A stretch of 64,000 nt of DNA. Origin: Rhizobiales bacterium CCH10-E5 (lineage in GTDB: Bacteria; Pseudomonadota; Alphaproteobacteria; Rhizobiales; Beijerinckiaceae). This document shows, piece after piece, positions 17,123-24,624 of this stretch. The position numbers and the translations under genes are program-made. Numbering within the stretch: position 1 is the first letter of the stretch; the number at the start of each line of letters is the position of its first letter. The stretch lies in assembly GCA_001556125.1 (NCBI GenBank), contig LSIG01000139.1:5458-69457 (forward strand), given 5' to 3'. A model generated the notes under the pieces. That model had not been told where the DNA came from. It saw only the letters and a list, made by a program, of their open reading frames with translations, and ran no database searches.

Positions 17123-17869
17123 TCAGCCGACGATGTCGGGCGTGCGCCAGCCGAGGTGCTGGCCGGCGTCGACCGCGATCATCTGGCCGGTGACCGAGCG
17201 GGCGCGGGCGAGGTAGAGCACCGCCTCCGCGATCTCGCGCGCATCGATCTTGCGGCGCAGCAGCGTTCCCGCCGCCTCCTGCTCCATCGCCTCGGGGCCG
17301 TCATGGGGATTGGGCAGGGTCGGGCCGGGGCCGACGGCGTTGACGCGGATGCGCGGTGCCAGCGCCTGCGCCATCGTCTTGGTCGCGGTGAGAAGGGCGG
17401 CCTTGGTCAGGGTGTAGGAGTAGTATTGCGGCGTCAGCTTCCAGACACGCTGGTCGATGATGTTGACGATGGCGCCCTCGCGCCCCTCCGGGAGCCGGTT
17501 GGCGAGAGCTCCGGCGAGGACCGAAGGCGCCCGCAGATTGATCGAGAACTGGCGGTTCCAGGTCGGCACGTCGAGGGTCGTGACCTCGTCGACGAGGAAG
17601 CTGGAGGCATTGTTGACGAGCAGCGTGACGGGGCCGAGCGCGGCCTCCGCGGCCGGTATCAGGGCCGCCACGGCCTCCGGATCGGCCAGATCCGCGACCA
17701 GCACCGCAGCGCGGCCGCCGTCCCGGACGATTCCCGCCGCCAGCGAATCGGCCTCGTCGCGCGCGCTGCCGCAATGGATCGCGACGGCATAGCCATTCGC
17801 GGCCAGGCGCTCAACGATGGCGCGGCCGATGCGGCGGGCGCCGCCGGTCACGAGCGCGACGTCACCCAT
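17123..17869 (-). CDS. Pteridine-reductase-like short-chain dehydrogenase
   Basis: A 248-residue SDR. The nucleotide motif is TGGARRIGRAI, with arginine at the position where classical SDRs have glycine (TGxxxRxG). This substitution is the mark of pteridine reductases such as PTR1 and E. coli FolM, which reduce dihydrobiopterin or dihydrofolate with NADPH. Other SDR landmarks are LVNNASSF, YSYTLTKAAL (catalytic Y and K) and RVNAVGPGPTLP. It shares eight bases with the end of the upstream glycosyltransferase gene. The pteridine role is an inference from the motif; it may matter for tetrahydromonapterin production. Confidence 0.87.
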   Translation of the reverse strand: MGDVALVTGGARRIGRAIVERLAANGYAVAIHCGSARDEADSLAAGIVRDGGRAAVLVADLADPEAVAALIPAAEAALGPVTLLVNNASSFLVDEVTTLDVPTWNRQFSINLRAPSVLAGALANRLPEGREGAIVNIIDQRVWKLTPQYYSYTLTKAALLTATKTMAQALAPRIRVNAVGPGPTLPNPHDGPEAMEQEAAGTLLRRKIDAREIAEAVLYLARARSVTGQMIAVDAGQHLGWRTPDIVG

Positions 17870-18680
17870 CGATCCGCTCTCCTATCTTCGACCGGGCTTG
17901 CCCGGAAGCGTCGGTCGAGCGGCGCTGCAGCCGCCGCTCCCAGTGCTTCGCCACCCGCAGATAACGGTAGAAGGCGTAGTTCATCGCGGTCATGAAGCCG
18001 TAGACGCCGCGCAGGGCATGACGCCGGCCGATATAGGCCTTGATGAAGTTGGCGGGGAACTCGACCGCGAGCCGGAACACCGACAGCGTCTGGCCGCGGC
18101 GGTCGAGATCGTCGGCCTGGGCGTCGCTGTAACTGTTGAGCTTGCTCATCTGTTCGCCGAGCGAGCGCACGGAGTAGTGATGTACCGTCCTCTTGAGGCG
18201 CGCGACACGCGCGCCAGGCGCGAGATCGACGCGGTCATGGACGGGCGAGGGCGAGTAGCGGCCCTTGTCCTTCCGGTAGAGCCGCACGGGGGCTAGCGCA
18301 TAGGCGAAGCGGTGAGGCGCGGGCTCGCCAGGGAAGATCTCCGCAATGCGAATCTGGTAGGCGTCCGCGGCCGGGCCTGGGCCGGCGAACAGGCTGGCGA
18401 TCTCTGCTGCGAGATCGGGCGGGACGACCTCGTCCGCATCGATGTTGAGCAACCAGTCATGCCGACACTGCTCTTCCGCGAAGCGCTTCTGCTGGCCATA
18501 GCCCGGCCAGGCATTGAAGACGACCCGGGCTCCAAGCCTCTCCGCAATGCCCTGCGTGCCGTCGGTCGAGCCCGAATCGACGAGGACGATGTCGTCGCTC
18601 AAGCCGCGCACCGCTTCGATGGTGCGGCCGATCCGGTCCGCCTCGTCGCGGGCAATGATGAAGATCGAAAGCTGCGGCAC
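17862..18680 (-). CDS. Family 2 glycosyltransferase, LPS-core type
   Basis: About 272 residues of a GT-A fold glycosyltransferase related to WaaE/KdtX-like lipopolysaccharide core enzymes. Seen are the N-terminal strand QLSIFIIARDEADRIGRTIE, LVDSGSTDGTQ, the metal-binding NIDADEVVPPDL, and a C-terminal amphipathic region (FPANFIKAYIGRRHALRG). The start is uncertain: GTG at 18680 gives the usual family N-terminus, while ATGs at 18722 and 18749 add a cysteine- and arginine-rich leader not expected in the family. The gene runs into the SDR gene with an eight-base overlap. Acceptor and sugar are unknown. Confidence 0.88.
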   Translation of the reverse strand: MPQLSIFIIARDEADRIGRTIEAVRGLSDDIVLVDSGSTDGTQGIAERLGARVVFNAWPGYGQQKRFAEEQCRHDWLLNIDADEVVPPDLAAEIASLFAGPGPAADAYQIRIAEIFPGEPAPHRFAYALAPVRLYRKDKGRYSPSPVHDRVDLAPGARVARLKRTVHHYSVRSLGEQMSKLNSYSDAQADDLDRRGQTLSVFRLAVEFPANFIKAYIGRRHALRGVYGFMTAMNYAFYRYLRVAKHWERRLQRRSTDASGQARSKIGERIDG

Positions 18681-18956
18681 CCTGTGTCCATCATTGGCCT
18701 GAGGCGCCCGTGGCTTAAGCATGCGACGGCAGGGGCCGCAAGCGGCCATGGAAAAATGTGGCGAGAATGGGAACTCGACGTCAGGTCGCGAGTTAAGAGT
18801 GCGGGCCGAAGCGACGTGTCACGACATCGTTAGTATTCGGTTCACCATTAGCTGTGCTTTAACAGCGCTTAATACGTTTTTACGCATTCGCCGCAGTCAT
18901 CCCAATCGTGCCCCATTTTTGCCGCGGTCTGTGAGGCAGATGTGGTGCCGCTGCAA

Positions 18957-18985
18957 CAGACAAAATCGTCGGCAGGTCTTATAAC
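18957..18985 (+). promoter_or_regulatory. Likely promoter of the outer-membrane barrel gene
   Basis: CAGACA (18957-18962), 17 bases, then TATAAC (18980-18985) gives four and five of six matches to the housekeeping promoter. Transcription would start near 18992, leaving a leader of about 55 bases with AGGAG (19035-19039) before the ATG at 19046. The remainder of the gap from 18681 is unusually AT-rich around 18830-18895; no gene is seen in it. Confidence 0.45.
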
Positions 18986-19045
18986 CGGCTCATCGACATC
19001 ACCCGCCGGTCCCGCCGGCAAAACGACGACCCTCAGGAGTTCCAA

Positions 19046-19705
19046 ATGAAGAAGTTTCTGCTTTCGAGTGTTGCGGCCCTCGGCCTCGTCGCCGCCGGCG
19101 CTGCCTCGGCCGCTGACCTGCCGTCCCGCAAGGGCCCGGTCGTCGCCCCGGTCTACGCCCCCGTCTTCACCTGGACCGGCTTCTACGTCGGTGCGAACGC
19201 CGGCTACGGCTGGGGCAATGTGAACGCCGGCACGGTGTTCAACAACCGCACCGTCAACATCGGCGATCTCGACGGCTTCGTCGGCGGTGGTCAGGTTGGC
19301 TACAACTACCAGATGGGCCAGTTCGTCGTTGGTCTTGAGGCCGACATCCAGGGCGCCGACCTGAACTCGGGTTCGAGCTTCTTCGGTGACCGCGTCCGCA
19401 CCGAGTGGTTCGGCACCGTTCGTGGCCGCGTCGGCGTCGCCTTCGACCGGTTCATGCCCTACGTCACCGGTGGTTGGGCTTACGGCAACGTGAAGACCAC
19501 GATCGGCGGCGTTGGCTCGACCGACAAGACCCACACCGGCGGCTACGCCATCGGCGGCGGTCTCGAGTACGCCTTCACCAACAACTGGACCGCCAAGGTC
19601 GAGTATCTCTACGTCGACCTCGGCGAGAAGACGGTGTTCAACTCGGGCGTGAAGGTCGGCACCGACTTCTCGGTCGTCCGCGCCGGCCTGAACTACAAGT
19701 TCTAG
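19046..19705 (+). CDS. Outer-membrane beta-barrel protein, Omp25/Omp31 type
   Basis: A 219-residue exported protein. A clean signal peptide (MKKFLLSSVAALGLVAAGAA, cleavage after ASA) is followed by ADLPSRKGPV and the family hallmark FTWTGFYVGANAGYGWG. The rest alternates aromatic and small polar residues as in eight-stranded barrels, with FMPYVTGGWAYGNVKT and a C-terminal LNYKF ending in phenylalanine, the outer-membrane insertion signal. Codons are strongly biased (AAC, CTC, GGC, GTC), as in highly expressed genes. It has its own promoter and a strong terminator. Homologues are abundant surface antigens of Hyphomicrobiales; a pore function is not certain. Confidence 0.93.
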   Translation: MKKFLLSSVAALGLVAAGAASAADLPSRKGPVVAPVYAPVFTWTGFYVGANAGYGWGNVNAGTVFNNRTVNIGDLDGFVGGGQVGYNYQMGQFVVGLEADIQGADLNSGSSFFGDRVRTEWFGTVRGRVGVAFDRFMPYVTGGWAYGNVKTTIGGVGSTDKTHTGGYAIGGGLEYAFTNNWTAKVEYLYVDLGEKTVFNSGVKVGTDFSVVRAGLNYKF

Positions 19706-19731
19706 TCTGCCTCCCCTCGCGGGGAAAAACG

Positions 19732-19761
19732 AACCCGGTGGCTTCGGCCACCGGGTTTTTT
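19732..19761 (+). terminator. Rho-independent terminator of the barrel gene
   Basis: An 11-bp perfect stem (19732-19742 with 19747-19757) closes a TTCG tetraloop and is followed by a run of six T (19756-19761). It sits 27 bases after the stop codon. It is the strongest intrinsic terminator in the window, in keeping with a highly expressed gene. Confidence 0.92.
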
Positions 19762-19859
19762 GTTGTCTCGACTGGTTGTGCCGGCCGGTGCGGCCGATGG
19801 GAAACGCGGTCCTCCCAGAAGAGCCGGCCTGTGCGGAAAAGACCGGCGATGCGAGAGGG

Positions 19860-20465
19860 TCAGCCCTTGAACCGGGTCGCCTCGAAGGCGGGTACCTTCG
19901 CCGCGAAGGCATCGAGCCAGGCGACGAGCCGGGGATGGTCAGTGCGCCAGGTCCCGGCGAAGCGCAGATCGAGATAGCCGAGCGCGCAGGCCAGCGCGAT
20001 CTCGCCGATCCGCGGACGATCCGGATAGGCGGGCGGCGCGGCCTCGAGCGACGCGAGCGCGCGCGAAACCTTGCCAGCTTGGTTGGCGACCCAGGCGGCG
20101 TTGCGGCCTTCCTCCGGGCGGAAACGCGTCTCGTAGACCTGCAGCAGCGCGGCATCGCAGAGTCCGTCAGCCAGCGCCTGCAGGCGCAGCTGCGAGAAGC
20201 GCTCCTCGCCCGCCGGGATCAGGCGTCCGCCGCCGGCAAGGTGGTCAAGATAATCGACGATCACGCGTGAATCGAACAGCGTCGTCCCGTCCTCCAAAAC
20301 CAGCGTCGGAATCTTGCCGAGCGGGTTCTGCTGGCGCAGCGGCTCCGACGGATCGTTGGTGTCGGCGACGACGATCTCGATGCGATCGCTCAGGCCGAGT
20401 TCGGCGGCGGCCATCTTGACCTTGCGGCCGAAGGGGGAGGCAGGGGAGGAGCGGAGAACGAGCAT
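19860..20465 (-). CDS. Glutathione S-transferase family protein
   Basis: A 201-residue GST-like protein. The N-terminal thioredoxin fold has RSSPASPFGRKVKMAA and the glutathione gamma-glutamyl site NPLGKIPTLVLEDGTTLFDS. The helical C-terminal domain includes GEIALACALGYLDLRF. The first residues lack the usual tyrosine; Ser in SSPASPF may serve as the catalytic residue, as in the Theta/Beta-like classes. The ATG at 20465 is preferred over a TTG two codons upstream. It stands apart from the rlmJ gene by 27 bases on the same strand. The substrate is unknown. Confidence 0.9.
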   Translation of the reverse strand: MLVLRSSPASPFGRKVKMAAAELGLSDRIEIVVADTNDPSEPLRQQNPLGKIPTLVLEDGTTLFDSRVIVDYLDHLAGGGRLIPAGEERFSQLRLQALADGLCDAALLQVYETRFRPEEGRNAAWVANQAGKVSRALASLEAAPPAYPDRPRIGEIALACALGYLDLRFAGTWRTDHPRLVAWLDAFAAKVPAFEATRFKG

Positions 20466-20492
20466 CGGCAAAGCCTCGGGACTGCGGGCGTG

Positions 20493-21344
20493 TCAGCCGT
20501 CCGGACGGATCGGCTCGCATAGATAGCGCGGCTGCGGTCCTTGGGCGAGGCGTTCCGTCAGGGCGGGGAGGATGATTCGGGCTTCGTCGCCGAGCATCCA
20601 GGGCGGGTTGACGATCAGCATGCCGGTCGCGCTGAGCCCGCCCGCCGCCTCCGGACGATCGACATCGATCTCCAGCCGCAGCAGCCGGCCGATGCCCGCT
20701 GCCAGAACCGAATCGACCAGGCCTTCGACAGCGCGGCGGTCCTTGATCGGGTACCAGACCGCGTAAATCCCGGTCGCCCATTTGCGATGCGCGGCGATCA
20801 GCTCCGCTGCCAGGGTTGCAAACTCGTCCTTCTCCTCGAAGGGCGGATCGATGAGCACGACACCGCGCCGTTCCTTCGGGGGCACATTGCCGCGCAGGGC
20901 ATTCCATCCGTCGATTGCGAGCGCCTTGCAACGTTCGTCGCGTCCGATCGCGGCGACGAGCTTCTTGTGGGTTTGCGGGTGGAGTTCGGCCGCGATCAGC
21001 CGGTCGTCGCGGCGCATGGCCTGGCGGCAGAGCCAGGGGGAGCCGGGATAGGCGTTCGGCCCGTAGAGAGCACGTGCACCGGCAACGGCATCGCGCCAGG
21101 GCTTGAGCAGAGCCTCGACAGGGGCGGCGAGCGGTGCCTGGTCCAGCCGGGCGACGCCGTCCTTCCATTCATGCGTCCGCAGGGCCTCCTCTGAGGCGAG
21201 GTCGTAGCGGCCGGCGCCGGCATGGGTGTCGACCACCCGGTAGGGCGTGTCCTTGGCGTTCAGATGCGTCAGCACGCGCATTAGCACGACGTGCTTGAGG
21301 ATGTCGGCGAAATTGCCGGCGTGGAAGCCGTGGCGGTAGTTCAT
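20493..21344 (-). CDS. rlmJ: 23S rRNA (adenine(2030)-N6)-methyltransferase
   Basis: A 283-residue RlmJ, which methylates N6 of A2030 in 23S rRNA before ribosome assembly. The start MNYRHGFHAGNFADILKHVV is nearly invariant in the family. The SAM motif lies in VVDTHAGAGRYDL and the catalytic DPPF motif in VVLIDPPFEEKDEF. The length is that of the family. It is 31 bases downstream of the RNase T2 gene on the same strand and may share its transcript. Confidence 0.95.
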   Translation of the reverse strand: MNYRHGFHAGNFADILKHVVLMRVLTHLNAKDTPYRVVDTHAGAGRYDLASEEALRTHEWKDGVARLDQAPLAAPVEALLKPWRDAVAGARALYGPNAYPGSPWLCRQAMRRDDRLIAAELHPQTHKKLVAAIGRDERCKALAIDGWNALRGNVPPKERRGVVLIDPPFEEKDEFATLAAELIAAHRKWATGIYAVWYPIKDRRAVEGLVDSVLAAGIGRLLRLEIDVDRPEAAGGLSATGMLIVNPPWMLGDEARIILPALTERLAQGPQPRYLCEPIRPDG

Positions 21345-21375
21345 GCCGCGCTCTTACGCGGCTTTGCGCCTTCTG

Positions 21376-22044
21376 TCAGCGCGGCGCCGGCACGGTGATG
21401 TCGCGCGTGCGGCAGCCGGAGCGGTCGACCTCCTGGCAGGTCTGGAAACTGCGCAGGTCCTTGGACAGGCAGATGCGGATCTCCTGCAGCACGCCGCGGC
21501 GGCAGGCGACCGACATCATGTCGGTCCGCAGTCCCGGATTCGCATCGACGAAGGCGCGTTCCAGATCGATGGCGGTCCAGTTCTGCTCGCGTTTGGGGTT
21601 TGCGAGCGCCGGCGGAATGATGATCTTCTCGCGCGCCCGGCGTGTGTCGGCGAAATAGTCGCTTGGGCTGGAGCCCGAGCAGGTGCCGTGCTTGCGCCAC
21701 TGGTGTCGCGCAAGCCCTTCGCTGGGAAACAACCCCTTGGCCTGGTCGAGCGCAATGCGCGAGGGCGTGCGCCCGGCCGGCCCGCATTCGCTGGGGTAGC
21801 CCTGCTCATGCTGCGGCCAGAGACCATGCACGACGAAGCCGAGGCCCGCGCCCTCGCCGCATTGCTCACGGTTGCGTTCGCGCTCCCCGTCGAGCTCGCA
21901 GAAACCCGGCGACCAGGAGAGCGCCAGCACATAGAAGTCGAAGGCGCCGGGTTCACCTCCGCGCTGGTTGCGCGGCTGGGCCTGCAACGCAGCCGTCAGG
22001 CCGATGAGAAGGGGCAATACGAGGGCGATTCGCGGAAAGCGCAT
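21376..22044 (-). CDS. Secreted ribonuclease T2
   Basis: A 222-residue endoribonuclease of the T2 family, exported by an N-terminal signal peptide (MRFPRIALVLPLLIGLTAAL, cleavage near LQA). Both active-site segments are intact: CAS I as FVVHGLWPQ and CAS II as HQWRKHGTCSG. The cysteines expected for disulfides are present (CELDG, CGEG, GTCSG, ACRRG, ICLS, TCQE, GCRT). RNase T2 cleaves single-stranded RNA through 2',3'-cyclic phosphates, probably scavenging phosphate or nucleosides in the periplasm. The ATG at 22044 begins the signal peptide and leaves 16 bases after the upstream secreted protein gene. Confidence 0.93.
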   Translation of the reverse strand: MRFPRIALVLPLLIGLTAALQAQPRNQRGGEPGAFDFYVLALSWSPGFCELDGERERNREQCGEGAGLGFVVHGLWPQHEQGYPSECGPAGRTPSRIALDQAKGLFPSEGLARHQWRKHGTCSGSSPSDYFADTRRAREKIIIPPALANPKREQNWTAIDLERAFVDANPGLRTDMMSVACRRGVLQEIRICLSKDLRSFQTCQEVDRSGCRTRDITVPAPR

Positions 22045-22060
22045 CGGCGGCTGCTCCGCC

Positions 22061-22522
22061 TCAGGGACGGGCCATCTTGCAGTCGGGCGCATAGGCGCGA
22101 TGGCGGTCGAGCCCGCTGACGCACCAGTTGACGTTCCAGGTCCAGCCGAAGAGGCCGAGATTCTCCCGCACCGAATAGTCGAGGCGGTGAAGCGTCCCGT
22201 CGTTCAGGGCGATGCGGCCGGTGCAGAAACGACGCGGGATCAGGTCGTCGCCCAGCGGCCGGTAGCCGATCGGCCGGATATGGTCATAGGCCACCGCCTG
22301 GAGCGGGCCCCAGAAGCGGCTCTCGCGCGTGTTGAACCAGCTCGTGATCTCACCCAGCACCGCAGGGTCGTCGCAGGCCGGGAGTGCGCCGGTCAGCGGC
22401 ACGGTGCGATTCTCGGCCCGGTCGGCCGGATGGACGATGCGGCGGCCCGAAGCCTCGGCCGATGCGGCGGCCGTCAGCAGGGCGATGGAAGCGAGAGCGG
22501 TTCGCAGCAGAGCGCGGCGCAT
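22061..22522 (-). CDS. Small secreted protein of unknown function upstream of RNase T2
   Basis: A 153-residue protein that I do not assign to a named family. It has a signal peptide (RRALLRTALASIALLTAAAS, cleavage near AEA). The mature part holds four cysteines (PACDD, RRFCTG, NWCVSG, PDCKM), enough for two disulfides, and aromatic-rich stretches such as WFNTRESRFWGPLQAV and LGLFGWTWNVNWCVSG. It is followed 16 bases later by the RNase T2 gene on the same strand, so the two are probably co-expressed and meet in the periplasm. It could be an accessory, a substrate-binding partner or unrelated. The ATG at 22522 is used; a TTG lies one codon upstream. Confidence 0.8.
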   Translation of the reverse strand: MRRALLRTALASIALLTAAASAEASGRRIVHPADRAENRTVPLTGALPACDDPAVLGEITSWFNTRESRFWGPLQAVAYDHIRPIGYRPLGDDLIPRRFCTGRIALNDGTLHRLDYSVRENLGLFGWTWNVNWCVSGLDRHRAYAPDCKMARP

Positions 22523-22735
22523 CAAGATCGGCCTCGTGGAGGTGCGGAAAGCGATGGCGCACGATGGCGTTGGCCGTTTGCGGGGTCAAGGCGGCGGCGC
22601 GGCGTCAGGGCATCGCGGCGCCGGCTGTGGCTTTTCGATCCGCCGTCCATGGCGGAATGGCAGCCGCGCGGCCACGATGCTGGCCCCCGAGCGGTGGATC
22701 GCCGAGAGTGCCGCGAGACGGTGAAGGAGGACGCC

Positions 22736-23371
22736 ATGACGACGGACAGCGAGGCCGAGGAGACGGCCATCGCCGAACCCGCCGAATTGCGGGCGCATAT
22801 GGGGCCGGTCAATCCGCTGGCCGAACGCAAGGTCCTCGACCGGCTCGATGGGTATTGCCGCGACTTCATCGCGCTGTCGCCCTTCCTCGTGCTCGCGACT
22901 TCGGACGGCGAGGGGCGGGCCGATGCCAGCCCGCGCGGCGATGCGCCCGGCTTCGTCGAGGTGATCGACGAGCGCACGCTGTTCATTCCCGACAGGCGCG
23001 GCAACAACCGGGTCGACAGCTTCGGCAATGTGCTGGCCTCGCCAGGCGTGGGCCTGATCTTCATGGTGCCGGGCATCGCCGAGACGCTGCGGGTCAATGG
23101 TCGGGCGACGCTGACGCGCGATCCCGATCTGCTCGCACCTGCAACCGTGCAGGATCGGACGCCGACGCTCGGGCTGCTGGTCGCGGTCGAGGAGGCCTTC
23201 TTCCATTGCGGCAAGGCGCTGATCCGCTCGAAGCTCTGGGATCCGGCGAGCCGCGTCGAGCGCAGCCGCTTCCCTTCGCTGGGGCGTATCATTGCGGATC
23301 AGACGAAGGCGGTTGGTGTCGCGGAGGCGGAGGCCAATCTCGAAGAGGCCTACCGGACGCGGCTGTACTAA
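22736..23371 (+). CDS. Pyridoxamine 5'-phosphate oxidase-family FMN-binding protein
   Basis: A 211-residue split-barrel flavoprotein of the group often labelled MSMEG_1061-type PPOX. Landmarks are LSPFLVLATSDGEGRADASPRGD, LFIPDRRGNNRVDSFGNV, GLIFMVPGIAETLRVNG and FFHCGKALIRSKLWDP. Members bind FMN or F420 and reduce or detoxify small molecules; the pyridoxine salvage role of PdxH is not expected. The ATG at 22736 has GAAGGAGG six bases upstream, and longer in-frame starts are rejected. It converges on the TRAP binding protein gene across a perfect hairpin. Confidence 0.9.
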   Translation: MTTDSEAEETAIAEPAELRAHMGPVNPLAERKVLDRLDGYCRDFIALSPFLVLATSDGEGRADASPRGDAPGFVEVIDERTLFIPDRRGNNRVDSFGNVLASPGVGLIFMVPGIAETLRVNGRATLTRDPDLLAPATVQDRTPTLGLLVAVEEAFFHCGKALIRSKLWDPASRVERSRFPSLGRIIADQTKAVGVAEAEANLEEAYRTRLY

Positions 23372-23382
23372 ACAGGATGCGT

Positions 23383-23413
23383 CCTCTCCGGGCCGTCATG
23401 CGGCCCGGAGAGG
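23383..23413. terminator. Hairpin between convergent PPOX and TRAP binding protein genes
   Basis: Perfect 13-bp arms (23383-23395 and 23401-23413) flank the loop TCATG. The hairpin lies between two convergent genes and has no T tract on either side. It could stop transcription from both directions with help from Rho, or may only be a stem protecting the mRNA ends. Confidence 0.6.
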
Positions 23414-23428
23414 CGAAGGGCATGCCCG

Positions 23429-24526
23429 TCAGCGGCGGCTGCGCGAGCGGATCTGATAGGCGTCGTAATTGAACTCCGCCACCTGCTGCCAGAGCAGCTG
23501 CTCGTTGCGATAGGCCATCATGTGGTCGTGGAGCTTCTTGAACATCGGGTTCTTGGCGCCGAGCTCTTCGTAGAGTTCGGCGGCGGCCTTGGCGCAGGCG
23601 TCCATGATCTCCGGCGAGAAGCCGCGCAGCTGCGTGCCGGAAGCGATCAGCCGCTTGATCGCCGCCGGGTTCACGTCGTCATATTTCGCGATGGTCAGCG
23701 CGTTCGCCTGATGCGCGGCGGCGACGAAAATGGCCTTGTCGGTCGCGCTGAGCTCGTTCCACTTCGAGCGGTTGATCATCAGCAGGATCGCCGAGGCGCC
23801 CTCCCACCAGCCGGGATAGTAGTAATAGGGCGCGACGCGGCTGAAGCCGAGCTTCTCGTCGTCATAGGGGCCGACCCATTCGGCGGCGTCGATCGTGCCG
23901 CGCTCCAAAGCGGGGTAGATGTCGCCGGCAGCGATCTGCTGGGGTACGGCGCCGAGCTTGGCGATGACCTGGCCGGCGAGACCGCCGATGCGGATCTTCA
24001 GGCCCTTGAGGTCATCGACCGTCTTGATCTCCTTGCGAAACCAGCCGGCCATCTGGGCATTGGTGTTGCCGATCGGCAGGCCGATGACATTGTACTGCGC
24101 CAGCAACTCGTTGAAGAGAGCGAGGCCGCCGCCCTGGAAGAACCAGGCGTTCTGCTGGCGGGTGTTGAGGCCGAAGGGCACCGCCGCGCCGAAGGCGAAG
24201 GAAGGGTCCTTGCCGACATAGTAGAAGGCGGCGGTGTCGCAGCATTCGACCGTGCCGTTCTGCACGGCATCGAGCGCCTGCAGGCCGGGAACCAGTTCGC
24301 CGGAAGCGAAATGCTGGAGCTGGATGCGCCCGCCCGACATGTCGGACACCGCCTTGAGGAAGATGTCGCCGGCGCCGAACACCGCGTCGAGCGCCTTGGG
24401 GTAGCTCGAGGTCATGCGCCAGTTGATCGTCGCGGCCTGGGGCGCCTGGGCCGAGGCGGCCGTCGTGCCGGCGGCGAGGGCGGCTCCGGCCAGCCCGGTC
24501 TTCAGCATGTCGCGTCTGTTCGTCAT
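23429..24526 (-). CDS. TRAP transporter substrate-binding protein (orphan)
   Basis: A 365-residue periplasmic binding protein of the DctP/TakP type. The signal peptide is Tat-like (NRRDMLKTGLAGAALAAG, cleavage near ASA). WRMTSSYPKALDAVFGAGD, ALDAVQNGTVECCDTAAFYY and KIRIGGLAGQVIAKLGAVPQ match the subgroup of TRAP binding proteins for 2-oxo acids or lactate-like ligands. GGAG precedes the ATG. No DctQ or DctM gene is adjacent; the gene 98 bases upstream is an iron alcohol dehydrogenase on the same strand. It either uses membrane subunits encoded elsewhere or those of the system at 37-39 kb. The ligand class is an inference. Confidence 0.9.
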   Translation of the reverse strand: MTNRRDMLKTGLAGAALAAGTTAASAQAPQAATINWRMTSSYPKALDAVFGAGDIFLKAVSDMSGGRIQLQHFASGELVPGLQALDAVQNGTVECCDTAAFYYVGKDPSFAFGAAVPFGLNTRQQNAWFFQGGGLALFNELLAQYNVIGLPIGNTNAQMAGWFRKEIKTVDDLKGLKIRIGGLAGQVIAKLGAVPQQIAAGDIYPALERGTIDAAEWVGPYDDEKLGFSRVAPYYYYPGWWEGASAILLMINRSKWNELSATDKAIFVAAAHQANALTIAKYDDVNPAAIKRLIASGTQLRGFSPEIMDACAKAAAELYEELGAKNPMFKKLHDHMMAYRNEQLLWQQVAEFNYDAYQIRSRSRR

Positions 24527-24624
24527 CGTCGTTTCTCCCTGCTCGGCCCGCTTGTTCGGCTGGGGCCTTCCGATGGGGCGCGCCGGCCGGGCGGCCGGAG
24601 CGCAGTGATGCTGTCGCCGGTCCG

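Noticed and set aside
21968..22735. Upstream extension of the PPOX gene opposite the small secreted protein
   Set aside because: The family begins at the ATG at 22736, which has a near-perfect Shine-Dalgarno. The extension overlaps another gene on the other strand.
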